Assembly: GCF_038622445.1 (NCBI RefSeq)
Contig: NZ_CP152019.1
Span: 1,958,501-2,022,500, forward strand
Reading direction: 5' to 3'
From: Sporosarcina sp. FSL K6-1522
GTDB taxonomy: Bacteria; Bacillota; Bacilli; Bacillales_A; Planococcaceae
DNA: 64,000 nt
Numbering within the stretch: the stretch's first letter is position 1; each line of letters opens with the position of its first letter. The position numbers and the translations under genes were made by a program. The notes beneath the pieces were generated by a model. That model saw only the letters and a list, made by a program, of their open reading frames with translations. It was not told where the DNA came from and did no database searches. Below, one piece after another: positions 25,442 to 33,262 of the stretch.

Positions 25442-26980
25442 TTATCCTTCGAGCTCACGATATCCTGTTTCCGCTTTAAACTTGATTTCCGCATAATCGA
25501 CTTCTTCTTTTCCTTTAGATGAAAGAAGTGTACCGATAATCGCTGCTATGAAACCAGCTGGGATTGAGACAATCGCCGGATTAGCAAGTGGGAAGATTGG
25601 CTCAGCCATGATAAATGCTCCACCACTTGGATCCATAACACTAGGGCTTATCACTACTAAGACGATGGAAACGATTAAACCCGTAAACATGGAAGCAATA
25701 GCACCTGTCGTGTTAAAGCGTTTCCAGTAGATTGTGAAAAGAATTGTCGGCATATTGGCAGCTGCAGCAACACAGAAAGCCAATGATACTAAAAATGCAA
25801 CATTCAGTTTTTCGGCACCAAGTGCAAGTATAATCGAGAAAACGGCTACTGAAATAGCAGCAATACGCGCAGCTTGTACTTGTTGTTTATCCGTGATTTT
25901 TCCTTTTTTGAATACTTCAGCGTAAAGGTCATGCGCAATCGCTGATGCACCAGTCAGTACGAGGCCGGAAACGACTGCAAGAATGGTCGCGAATGCAACG
26001 GCTGCTACGAATGATTCGAGTGCAGCTCCACCCAATACAGCAGCAAGCATAGGCGCGGCCATATTACCAGCAGCATTTTCTGCAACAATTGCTTCTTCAC
26101 CAACAAAGATGGCAGCTCCGAAACCTAAAATCATAATAATAAAATAGAACACACCAATAATCCAAACGGCATAAATAACAGAAGAACGAGCTGTTTTTGC
26201 ATCTTTCACCGTGAAGAAACGCATTAAGATATGTGGTAAACCAGCAGTTCCTAAGAATAACGCCATTAGGACTGAAATGAGCCCAAGTGGGTTATCATAA
26301 AGAACACCTGGATGTAAGAAGTTTTCGCCGTGTTTTGTTGCCTGCGCAACTTGGTCAAAGAGCCCAAGAAAACTGAAGTTGGCTTTCATAAGCACAAGGA
26401 ATGTGATAATGATTGTTCCAATCATCAGAAGGACGGCTTTAATGATTTGTACCCAACTTGTAGCAGTCATTCCACCAAACAATACGTAGACTGTCATCAT
26501 GACACCAACGATTAGAACAGAAAGCCAGTAGTCAATGCCAAGCAGTAATTTAATAAGTGCTCCCGCTCCAACGAGCTGTGCAATCATATAGAAAAGAACA
26601 ATTGTAATCGTATTTAAAGCAGCAGCAGCACGAACTTTCCGTGCTTGGAAGCGTGCGCCAATCATATCGCCCATTGTAAATTTCCCAAGGTTCCGAAGTG
26701 GTTCGGCAACGAGGAAGAGAACAACTAGATAGGCCGTTAACCAACCGATACTATAATAAAATCCGTCATAACCATTTAACGCTACAGCCCCGGCGATTCC
26801 GAGGAAAGAAGCAGCGGATAAGTAGTCTCCCGCGATAGCTAAGCCATTTTGCCATCCTGTTAAGGAACCACCAGCTGTGTAGAAATCACTTGCAGTTGAT
26901 GTTTGCTTTGCTGCCCAATAAGTGACTCCGAGTGTTAATCCGATAACACCTAGGAAAATAGCTACTGATATAAAGTCCAT
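25442..26980 (-). CDS. actP: Cation/acetate symporter, solute:sodium symporter family
   Basis: The 512-residue protein has about thirteen membrane helices and the sodium/solute symporter signature regions (SDFYTAGGSLTGWQNGLA, DYLSAASFLGIAG, FGGMTATSWVQIIKAVLL). It is closest by motif and context to ActP/MctC acetate permeases: a DUF485 partner lies upstream and a CBS/DUF294 regulator downstream. It should import acetate and related short monocarboxylates. AAGGGGGA precedes the ATG. A cre site upstream of the operon predicts catabolite repression. Confidence 0.9.
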   Translation of the reverse strand: MDFISVAIFLGVIGLTLGVTYWAAKQTSTASDFYTAGGSLTGWQNGLAIAGDYLSAASFLGIAGAVALNGYDGFYYSIGWLTAYLVVLFLVAEPLRNLGKFTMGDMIGARFQARKVRAAAALNTITIVLFYMIAQLVGAGALIKLLLGIDYWLSVLIVGVMMTVYVLFGGMTATSWVQIIKAVLLMIGTIIITFLVLMKANFSFLGLFDQVAQATKHGENFLHPGVLYDNPLGLISVLMALFLGTAGLPHILMRFFTVKDAKTARSSVIYAVWIIGVFYFIIMILGFGAAIFVGEEAIVAENAAGNMAAPMLAAVLGGAALESFVAAVAFATILAVVSGLVLTGASAIAHDLYAEVFKKGKITDKQQVQAARIAAISVAVFSIILALGAEKLNVAFLVSLAFCVAAAANMPTILFTIYWKRFNTTGAIASMFTGLIVSIVLVVISPSVMDPSGGAFIMAEPIFPLANPAIVSIPAGFIAAIIGTLLSSKGKEEVDYAEIKFKAETGYRELEG

Positions 26981-27028
26981 TGATAAAATCCCCCTTTTGA
27001 GTGTTTTTTATATCTACGTAGACCGTTT

Positions 27029-27409
27029 TCAGTTTAAAACATTCTTTTTCAGGATTTCTTCTACATCTTTATCGAAACTAGCCGCTTTTTTCGTGTAAAT
27101 TGTGGCAAGTGTCCATACGAGAATGAACATGCCGAACGAATACATCCATGTCCATGTGATTCGTCCGATTGCGCTGTTTTCAAGAATAGAAGTATAGGCT
27201 GTTAGAATTGGTAAAAGTCCATATGCAACACAGAAAAAAATCGTATAAGGTGTTAAAAAACTTTTTTTCTTTTTAGCCAGCGCTTTAAATTCCGGTGTAT
27301 TAATCAGTTTTTCGTAATCTAACGAGGATGTAGTTTTGCCTTTTTTCGCAGGCCCATTTGTGTTGTTCACATTTACACCCGTGACATCGTCTACTGTTTT
27401 TACATTCAT
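27029..27409 (-). CDS. DUF485 membrane protein (YjcH-like) of the acetate symporter operon
   Basis: The 126-residue protein has two membrane helices (about 53-75 and 87-110) with the DUF485 core beginning FKALAKKKKSFLTPYTIFF; an additional hydrophilic N-terminal tail of about 35 residues (NVNNTNGPAKK) is longer than the usual ~100-residue family member. GGGGGA lies upstream of the ATG. DUF485 proteins are almost always encoded next to ActP and are thought to be accessory subunits. Confidence 0.88.
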   Translation of the reverse strand: MNVKTVDDVTGVNVNNTNGPAKKGKTTSSLDYEKLINTPEFKALAKKKKSFLTPYTIFFCVAYGLLPILTAYTSILENSAIGRITWTWMYSFGMFILVWTLATIYTKKAASFDKDVEEILKKNVLN

Positions 27410-27492
27410 GATTTCTTCCCCCTTTTGTTTTGTGGTGTATTTATGATAGATTTCGTAATACGTGTTCTAAAGTATCCGATTCCCTTCATTGG

Positions 27493-27510
27493 ATTGAAAC
27501 CGCTTTCAAT
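27493..27510. promoter_or_regulatory. cre site (CcpA operator) upstream of the acetate symporter operon
   Basis: ATTGAAACCGCTTTCAAT, with core TGAAACCGCTTTCA at 27495-27508, matches TGWAANCGNTNWCA at every position and is symmetrical over 7 bases on each side. It lies about 85 bp before the DUF485 start. A possible minus-strand promoter (TTTCAA-17-GATACT) overlaps it, which would give repression; the promoter is weakly supported. The rest of the 330-bp gap (27410-27739) contains an 8-bp inverted repeat (GTGGCCTA at 27681 and complement at 27702) without a T tail. Confidence 0.7.
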
Positions 27511-27739
27511 TGTTTGTTTATTTAATAATTGTTATAGAACACATAATTCACAATATCAAACTTATTATGAACAATCAACACATTTTTTGGAATTATTACA
27601 ATTTACATTTTAATTATAACAAATAGGGAGAATAGGATGTAAATATATATTTGGTATTTGAACAAATAGTCTGGAAAGTAGTGGCCTATATACTAAAATA
27701 GTAGGCCACATATGTTCAAGTAAAGAATGGCTTACCTAA

Positions 27740-28681
27740 TTAAAAATAGATAGATCTATTTTTTAACCGTCTACCCTTCTCTATTTTTAAATAACCGATG
27801 AACATGGGGGAGAAGTTCCCGTAGATATCCTGGTTATAGATTTTACGGTGTATCAAGTTGTCAGGGGGTTCCTCATAATGATCTGCGCTTACTATGACTT
27901 CAAATAGAGCATCTGGTAGTCCCTCAATTGCCAGGAGGTCATCTAGAAACTGATCCATTTTCTCATTGCTAAACGTTCCATCTATTTGGTAGTTGAGGTG
28001 TATTTTTGGTAGAACTTCGTTGCCTTCTTCATTGAGATTAAGCACTAATGAATCATCCATAAGCTTTTTGGCTTGTTCCTCGCGAATCGTTACGAATGTG
28101 TCGTTTCTGTAATAAGCGAGTAGATTTTCAATTTGCTGATTGGTGACGTTCTGTTTTGCTAAGTCGAGACGGATGTATAGCTCTAGTGGCGGGAAATTAT
28201 CATTTTCGTTGAACTTCAAGTCTAAAAATGAACCGCCTGGTTGTTTGGCGGCATTCAGTGCAGTTTGAAAGGCGAGCGGGTAAGCATAACTGATTAGCTG
28301 GTCATATAAATCGACGACTGAAGGATTTTGCGAAAGGATCTCTGTCTGAATGACCTCGGTAAGTTTCCGTTCTTGACTGCCGATATCCACTTGAATAGTA
28401 GCCATCCCGATAAAAGTTGGTTCGTGTTCCGTTTGGTAGAAAACACCGATTTTATCTTCAATGATACTGCCTTTTACTCCCTTTAAATAATTGGCATCGT
28501 CTAAGATTGTGACCCGTAGTCCGTCTTCCGCCAGTGTTTCTACGACCATTTCTTTGGCCTGCTTTTGGATCTTCGGATTATTAATAAATTCATGGGCTTC
28601 TCTAGATCCACAGCCAGTTATAGTTAGTAGCACTATAACTAACAAGGACAATATAAAGGGAAGGGCATACTTTTTTCTCAT
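27740..28681 (-). CDS. Putative lipoprotein of unknown function
   Basis: The 313-residue protein has a lipoprotein signal peptide with lipobox LTITGC (cysteine 24) after a 16-residue hydrophobic core. The mature part is a soluble alpha/beta protein, rich in acidic residues, with a segment (GVFYQTEHEPTFIGMATIQV) typical of a beta-sheet and a basic C-terminus (KIEKGRRLKNRS). I recognise no family; the layout is reminiscent of DUF1672-type lipoproteins but I cannot confirm this. GAGGTTAGC precedes the ATG. It is divergent from the LprI-type lipoprotein gene. Confidence 0.75.
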   Translation of the reverse strand: MRKKYALPFILSLLVIVLLTITGCGSREAHEFINNPKIQKQAKEMVVETLAEDGLRVTILDDANYLKGVKGSIIEDKIGVFYQTEHEPTFIGMATIQVDIGSQERKLTEVIQTEILSQNPSVVDLYDQLISYAYPLAFQTALNAAKQPGGSFLDLKFNENDNFPPLELYIRLDLAKQNVTNQQIENLLAYYRNDTFVTIREEQAKKLMDDSLVLNLNEEGNEVLPKIHLNYQIDGTFSNEKMDQFLDDLLAIEGLPDALFEVIVSADHYEEPPDNLIHRKIYNQDIYGNFSPMFIGYLKIEKGRRLKNRSIYF

Positions 28682-28971
28682 GTAGCTAACCTCTTTTCAG
28701 GGGGAATAGGTTGTGGTGTATGTTGTAATGCCAAATTGATTCTAGTATAACGTGAAATGTTAGTAAGTGGGAGTACTTCTCTTTTTACTTATCCGAACAA
28801 CTTATTTCTCGGGGAATAAAAAGCGATATGTATTGAAAAGTAGCTGACATTTATGATGAAATGGTAGCATTAGATAATTGGAGGGTAACTTTTCGAGGGG
28901 GGATGAATGTATCAAGCGTTTTTATGTATTCATCATCCAAATAATCACTACATGAATAAAGGAGGAATCCC

Positions 28972-29466
28972 ATGAGAAAAATAGTGATAGCTCTGGCTGT
29001 CGTGATGCTATTTGCTGGGTGTGGAAATAACTCATCCGATGAAGTATTGGAACAGCAATCGACAGATGAAACGAACAAAGAAAAAGTGCAGACCGAGCAA
29101 GCCAATCAAGAACGGGAATATCTAGACAAGTTATATCAGACTGAGGAAAGTCTGAATGATGATTTGAAGGATTTATATGCAAGTAGTTCGACAAATGATG
29201 AGAAGGAGGCGTTGGCTGAAGCGTATAGAAGATGGGACGATGTGCTAAATGAAATTTACGACGTATTACAAACGACGCTTTCTACCACTGATGTGAATGA
29301 GTTAGATAACCTGCAACACGACTGGCTCAAATTTAGAGAGCGGCAGGCAGAAACCGCATTATCAGAGTTTGCGGACGGGTCATTTGAAAGCGTAGAGTAT
29401 TTAAGTACACTTGCAGACCTAACGAAAGAGAGATGTTATTTTTTAGTCGAGAATTATATGAAATAA
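28972..29466 (+). CDS. Lipoprotein with LprI/DUF1311-type lysozyme-inhibitor-like domain
   Basis: The 164-residue protein has a signal peptide ending in lipobox FAGC (Cys17), a low-complexity acidic linker (about 20-50), and a helical C-terminal domain whose WLKFRERQAETALSEFADGS and LADLTKERCYFLVE segments are the hallmark of the LprI/DUF1311 family. The family name comes from a mycobacterial lysozyme inhibitor, but most relatives are of unknown function. GGAGGAATCCC precedes the ATG. Confidence 0.8.
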   Translation: MRKIVIALAVVMLFAGCGNNSSDEVLEQQSTDETNKEKVQTEQANQEREYLDKLYQTEESLNDDLKDLYASSSTNDEKEALAEAYRRWDDVLNEIYDVLQTTLSTTDVNELDNLQHDWLKFRERQAETALSEFADGSFESVEYLSTLADLTKERCYFLVENYMK

Positions 29467-29507
29467 TGAAAAGTAAATTATAGCAGAAGTGTATCAAGCA
29501 ACAGCAC

Positions 29508-29527
29508 CCCACTGCTTTAGCAGTGGG
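29508..29527. repeat. Short perfect hairpin of IS200/IS605-end type
   Basis: CCCACTGC and GCAGTGGG pair perfectly around TTTA, followed by TTATTAG. It is downstream of the LprI-type gene and could be its terminator, though the T tail is poor; subterminal hairpins of this form also occur at IS200/IS605 ends. No transposase is present. Confidence 0.35.
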
Positions 29528-29619
29528 TTATTAGTATGCTACAATATATGGATAGTAATTGTATGAGCGAGTCACTGATTCAGCCTTTATCCATAATGTG
29601 TAGAGGGAAGGGAAATAGT

Positions 29620-29913
29620 ATGATTTATGCAACAGGAATTGTCTCTTTTTTGTCAAAAAGCAGTGCGCCTAAATCAAAGATTTATATGAAAAATAGCCGT
29701 GTACATATGGAGATTATTGAAATAGCCGATCGGCATGTAACTGCAGAAGGTATACAATCTATAGAGATTACTTGTCGTTTTAAAGCTTCTCTGAATGAAG
29801 ATTATGATTGCAGATCACTTGAGGATTATAATGGCAAAGTGAAACCTTTTTTACAGAGGTATATTAAGAATTTGATATATAGGGTAGAGGTTCATGACTT
29901 AAGGTATGGCTAA
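29620..29913 (+). CDS. Small protein of unknown function
   Basis: The start at 29620 has AGAGGGAAGGG upstream and gives a 97-residue basic protein beginning MIYATGIVSFLSKSSAPKSK. It is predicted to be a small alpha/beta soluble protein with two conserved-looking cysteines (ITCRF, YDCRS). I do not recognise a family. Its TAA overlaps the end of a decayed DUF1697 gene on the other strand. Confidence 0.5.
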   Translation: MIYATGIVSFLSKSSAPKSKIYMKNSRVHMEIIEIADRHVTAEGIQSIEITCRFKASLNEDYDCRSLEDYNGKVKPFLQRYIKNLIYRVEVHDLRYG

Positions 29914-30381
29914 CATAAATACGATTCCATTTTAGCAAGAATCTTATTCACGGTATTTTGATTATGGGCGGTCGAATGCATGTTTAGCTTTTTGAGTGCG
30001 TGATAATAATATTTTGATGATTCAATACAACGAACTTATCGTCGATTAGTGTGTCGAGCAATGTCAGCTGTTCATCTGAAAGGCCTTTTTCTGAAGAAAT
30101 ACATACACTTGCTCATTTTGAAAAAAAGGGTGTTGTTGAATGTCTTGGAGTTCCTGCTTGGTGCGTACGACAACGGGAATCTCGAATCCATATGTATCCT
30201 GAAGGAGCGTTTCGATTTGTTGAATATCTTAGGATGTGCCATCAAAAAGGACATTCCCTGTTTGGATGTAGGTGTGGACGTTTGTATAGGCCATCTGTTC
30301 GAACTGGGCTTTTAACGATTTCATATCTACTTTATTTCTCTTCCCAAGGTTAATACCTCTAAGCAGGGCAACAGATGACAT
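29910..30381 (-). pseudogene. Decayed DUF1697 family gene
   Basis: On the minus strand an ATG at 30381 opens a frame reading SSVALLRGINLGKRNK then VDMKSLKAQFEQM and YTNVHTYIQTGNVLFDGTS, the unmistakable N-terminus of DUF1697 proteins. It is broken by TAA at 30231-30229. The same frame continues as DIQQIETLLQDTYGFEIPVV and EQVYVFLQ, shifts frame near 30098 to continue SEKGLSDEQLTLLDTLIDD, stops, and shifts again near 29993 to end KLNMHSTAHNQNTVNKILA, the conserved C-terminus with the RNWNTV-like block. So at least one stop and two frameshifts; total length fits a former gene of about 157 residues, shorter than the usual ~180. It explains the 600-bp gap before the nucleotidase gene. About 140 bp upstream of 30521 hold nothing I can name. 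Confidence 0.88.
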
Positions 30382-30526
30382 GTCAATCACTTCAATTTAA
30401 GTTATTTTCAGTTACTTTTATTGAATCATAATCACCAGGAAATTGCTGCTATTTTGCGGTTCTCTGATATAAAGAAATTTACTAACCAGGCGGTGTCGCC
30501 AAAAATGAAGTAGAGGAGAAATGCTT

Positions 30527-31090
30527 GTGAAGCGAATCGCAATTGATATGGATGAAGTGCTTTCGCATTTTAGCGACGGCTGTCTTGAACTATTCAATAA
30601 GGAATTTAACGAACGGTACACAATTGAAGATTTACAAGGGAAAAAATTAGCGGAGCTAGACAGTAGATTTGCAGAAAAGGTGGAACACTATTTGGCGAAT
30701 GACTCATTTTTTCTAGAGTTAAAAGTGATCAAAGACAGTCAAGAAGTGCTCCAGAAATTAAGAGCGCACTATGAAATTTACATCGTAACGGCAGCAATGG
30801 AATTTCCGGCATCACTCGCTCCAAAATATCAGTGGTTGAAACAACATTTCAGCTTTTTGAACGAAAAGCACTTCGTTTTTTGTGGAGATAAAAGCATTAT
30901 TCAAGCCGATTATTTAATCGATGATACGCCAAGCAACCTGGATACGTTTTCAGGACAAGGCATCCTCTTTACAGCCCCGCATAATCGCGATGTAACGGGT
31001 TATAGGAGGCTTAATAATTGGCAAGAAGTTGAGGCGTATTTTCTTTCACCAAAAGCCGTCACTAATCTGAGTTGTTCAATACATATTTAA
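30527..31090 (+). CDS. 5'(3')-deoxyribonucleotidase, NT5C-type HAD phosphatase
   Basis: The 187-residue enzyme of the HAD superfamily has motif I as DMDEVL (nucleophile Asp), motif II as IVTAAM, and motif III/IV as ADYLIDDTPSNLDTF, all intact. Such proteins remove phosphate from (deoxy)nucleoside monophosphates. The GTG at 30527 is preferred: GAGGAG lies 8 nt before it but only 2 nt before the in-frame ATG at 30521. The last 15 residues (KAVTNLSCSIHI) look like an unconserved tail. Confidence 0.82.
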   Translation: MKRIAIDMDEVLSHFSDGCLELFNKEFNERYTIEDLQGKKLAELDSRFAEKVEHYLANDSFFLELKVIKDSQEVLQKLRAHYEIYIVTAAMEFPASLAPKYQWLKQHFSFLNEKHFVFCGDKSIIQADYLIDDTPSNLDTFSGQGILFTAPHNRDVTGYRRLNNWQEVEAYFLSPKAVTNLSCSIHI

Positions 31091-31251
31091 ATTCAGAAAA
31101 GTTCATTAGCATGTACTTCCTAAAAGCAACTCCTTTCTATACAATTAGTTCTAAGCAGATTAATAGGATAAAAGAATAGTGAACCTCGCTATTTTGGTAC
31201 TTCCTGAACGTCTGGCGAAGAAATCTATGTATTGGAAAGGAGTTTTTTCTT

Positions 31252-32880
31252 GTGAAAACAGTTGCTTCGCTTCTTGTAGAACATTTACAAGCATTTCATG
31301 TTACGCATGCATTTGGTATTCCAGGTAAAGCGGTTGTACCCCTTTTGTTAGAAATGGAAAGCAGTTCGATGTCCTTTGTATTAAGTAGGCATGAGGCTGG
31401 TGCTGGGTTTATGGCGGGGGGCTATGCAAAACAAAATGGAACGTTAGGTGTGGCCGTTGGAACATCTGGACCGGGCGGCACGAATATGGTTACTGCCGCT
31501 GGACAAGCGATGGCTTATCACTTGCCGGTGTTATTTATTACGGGGCATCCCTCGGTGAAGCAAAGCGGTCGGGCGATGGGGCAAGATTCGAGCATGTTTG
31601 GTACAGATATCGTTAAGATGTTTGAACCTGTTACGTTATTTAGTGCACGTGTCGAGCGTGGCGATCAATTTCCGCTCTATTTACAGCATGCGCTAGAATG
31701 CGCATTGACGGGGCGCAAAGGTCCTGTTCATTTATCGATTCCGGCAGATGTGTTACTTGAAGAAATTGAGCCATTTACATTGTCATTACCAAGCCTTCAG
31801 CCGGCCATTTCTCCCTATCTAAACGAAGTGAAATTATTGCTTGAACAAGCGAAGAGACCCTTGCTGTTTCTTGGAAAAGGTGTACATAGTTCAAATGCTT
31901 ATGAAGAGGTAAAGCAGTTATCCAAAGTGTTCGGCATCCCCGTAATTACGACGCCGGGCGGAAAAGGTACAATTCGGACAGATCATCCGGGATATTTGGG
32001 GCCATATGGTCTTGGGGGAACGGAGGCGGCAAATGATTATTTGCAGGCTGACGTAGACTTACTGATTGTCATTGGCACAAAATTAACGGATATGACATTG
32101 CCGAGCTTCACGGAAGCTATGTATCCTAAGCAAGTGATTCAGTTCGATATCGAGCCGACATTTGTCGGGAAGTCTATTCCTGTACCGACTGTATCGGTGA
32201 TTGGAGATGCGAAAGTCAATTTACGAGCACTGTTGTCAATTGCTGAACTTAGTCACATGAAGACACAGGTTCCCGAGTTTGTGGCTAAGAAAATAGAAAT
32301 ACAGCAAGGGAGTCACAATTATTTATCTGCTGTGACGGCTATCCGATTGATGCGGAAGTTTCTTTCGGACGACACGATTCTTTTTGGAGACGATGGGAGT
32401 CACACGTTTTATGCGATTGAACATTACGATATTTTGAAGGAAGGTACTTTTATTTCAGATGACGTGTTTGGAGCAATGGGGCATGCCATTGGTTATGCGA
32501 TTGGTGCGAAATTTGCAACTACAGACGTACAGATTGCTTGTTTAACAGGGGATGGCTGTATGATGATGCATGGTGCAGAAATCTCTGCTGCTGTTTGTCA
32601 TGATTTGCCTATCATTTTTGTTGTACTCAATAATGGACGGCTTGATATGGTCGATAAAGGGATGCGTTATAATATGGGGCGTTCTGTTGGTGCCGTTTAC
32701 GAATATCCTGCAAATATTGCTTTATTTGGTCAGTCATTGGGCGCAGCATCATTTAGATGTGTGACGGAAAAAGATGTGGAGGAAGCCTTTCTGTCTGCGA
32801 TGGCCCATCGAGCGCCAACCGTTATCGAAATTATGGTAGATCCTGAAGAAGTGCCACCGACATTGAAAAGGGGTTCATGA
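31252..32880 (+). CDS. Thiamine pyrophosphate-dependent enzyme, acetolactate synthase/decarboxylase type
   Basis: The 542-residue protein has the three-domain TPP layout: an N-terminal pyrimidine-binding domain with the catalytic glutamate in SRHEAGAGFMAGGYA (about residue 48), a central domain (about 190-320), and the C-terminal PP-binding domain with the motif GDGCMMMHGAEIS...NN (about residues 429-460). It resembles acetolactate synthase large subunits, glyoxylate carboligase and sulfoacetaldehyde-type enzymes, but no small subunit gene accompanies it and the central domain lacks a recognisable FAD signature. Substrate unknown. GTG start with GGAAAGGAG upstream. It leads an operon with a CMD-family protein and a serine hydrolase. 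Confidence 0.82.
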   Translation: MKTVASLLVEHLQAFHVTHAFGIPGKAVVPLLLEMESSSMSFVLSRHEAGAGFMAGGYAKQNGTLGVAVGTSGPGGTNMVTAAGQAMAYHLPVLFITGHPSVKQSGRAMGQDSSMFGTDIVKMFEPVTLFSARVERGDQFPLYLQHALECALTGRKGPVHLSIPADVLLEEIEPFTLSLPSLQPAISPYLNEVKLLLEQAKRPLLFLGKGVHSSNAYEEVKQLSKVFGIPVITTPGGKGTIRTDHPGYLGPYGLGGTEAANDYLQADVDLLIVIGTKLTDMTLPSFTEAMYPKQVIQFDIEPTFVGKSIPVPTVSVIGDAKVNLRALLSIAELSHMKTQVPEFVAKKIEIQQGSHNYLSAVTAIRLMRKFLSDDTILFGDDGSHTFYAIEHYDILKEGTFISDDVFGAMGHAIGYAIGAKFATTDVQIACLTGDGCMMMHGAEISAAVCHDLPIIFVVLNNGRLDMVDKGMRYNMGRSVGAVYEYPANIALFGQSLGAASFRCVTEKDVEEAFLSAMAHRAPTVIEIMVDPEEVPPTLKRGS

Positions 32881-32881
32881 T

Positions 32882-33244
32882 ATGGAGAAAGATAAAGGCT
32901 ATGAAATATTAAGGAAACTAACGGGGAATGCAAGTATGGATGTCATTGAAAACTTACAATCATTTTCTCCGGATTTTGGCAATATGATAATTGACTTTGG
33001 CTTTGGTGAGATCTATAGCCGCCCTCTATTCGATTTGAAACAGCGGGAATTGATAACACTTACTTCGCTCATTACACAGGGAGCCGGTGAGAGACAACTG
33101 ACGTTCCATTACAAAGCAGCGCTACATGTGGGGCTAACAGTAGAAGAAATTCAAGAAATCGCGATTCAATGTGCGGCGTATGCAGGTTTTCCGAAGGCGG
33201 CGTTTGCATTAGAAGTTCTGAAAAAGGTTGTTGAAGGTGAATAA
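32882..33244 (+). CDS. Carboxymuconolactone decarboxylase family protein
   Basis: The 120-residue all-helical protein has the CMD family core (FDLKQRELITLTSLITQGA, then FHYKAALHVGLTVEEIQEIA). The AhpD-type CxxC redox pair is absent, so it belongs with decarboxylase-like members rather than peroxidase partners. It starts one base after the stop of the TPP enzyme gene, so the two proteins are made together and probably act on the same substrate. Confidence 0.85.
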   Translation: MEKDKGYEILRKLTGNASMDVIENLQSFSPDFGNMIIDFGFGEIYSRPLFDLKQRELITLTSLITQGAGERQLTFHYKAALHVGLTVEEIQEIAIQCAAYAGFPKAAFALEVLKKVVEGE

Positions 33245-33262
33245 AGAGGGGGAGTATTGTCG

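Noticed and set aside
27681-27709. Terminator from the GTGGCCTA inverted repeat
   Set aside because: No T run on either strand; kept only as an inverted repeat note.
29508-29535. Complete IS200/IS605 element near the CCCACTGC/GCAGTGGG hairpin
   Set aside because: No TnpA or TnpB reading frame or decayed remnant can be found on either side.
30049-30353. Three overlapping frames on plus and minus strands, 60-100 residues
   Set aside because: They lie within the decayed DUF1697 gene and match nothing; codon pattern follows the pseudogene strand.
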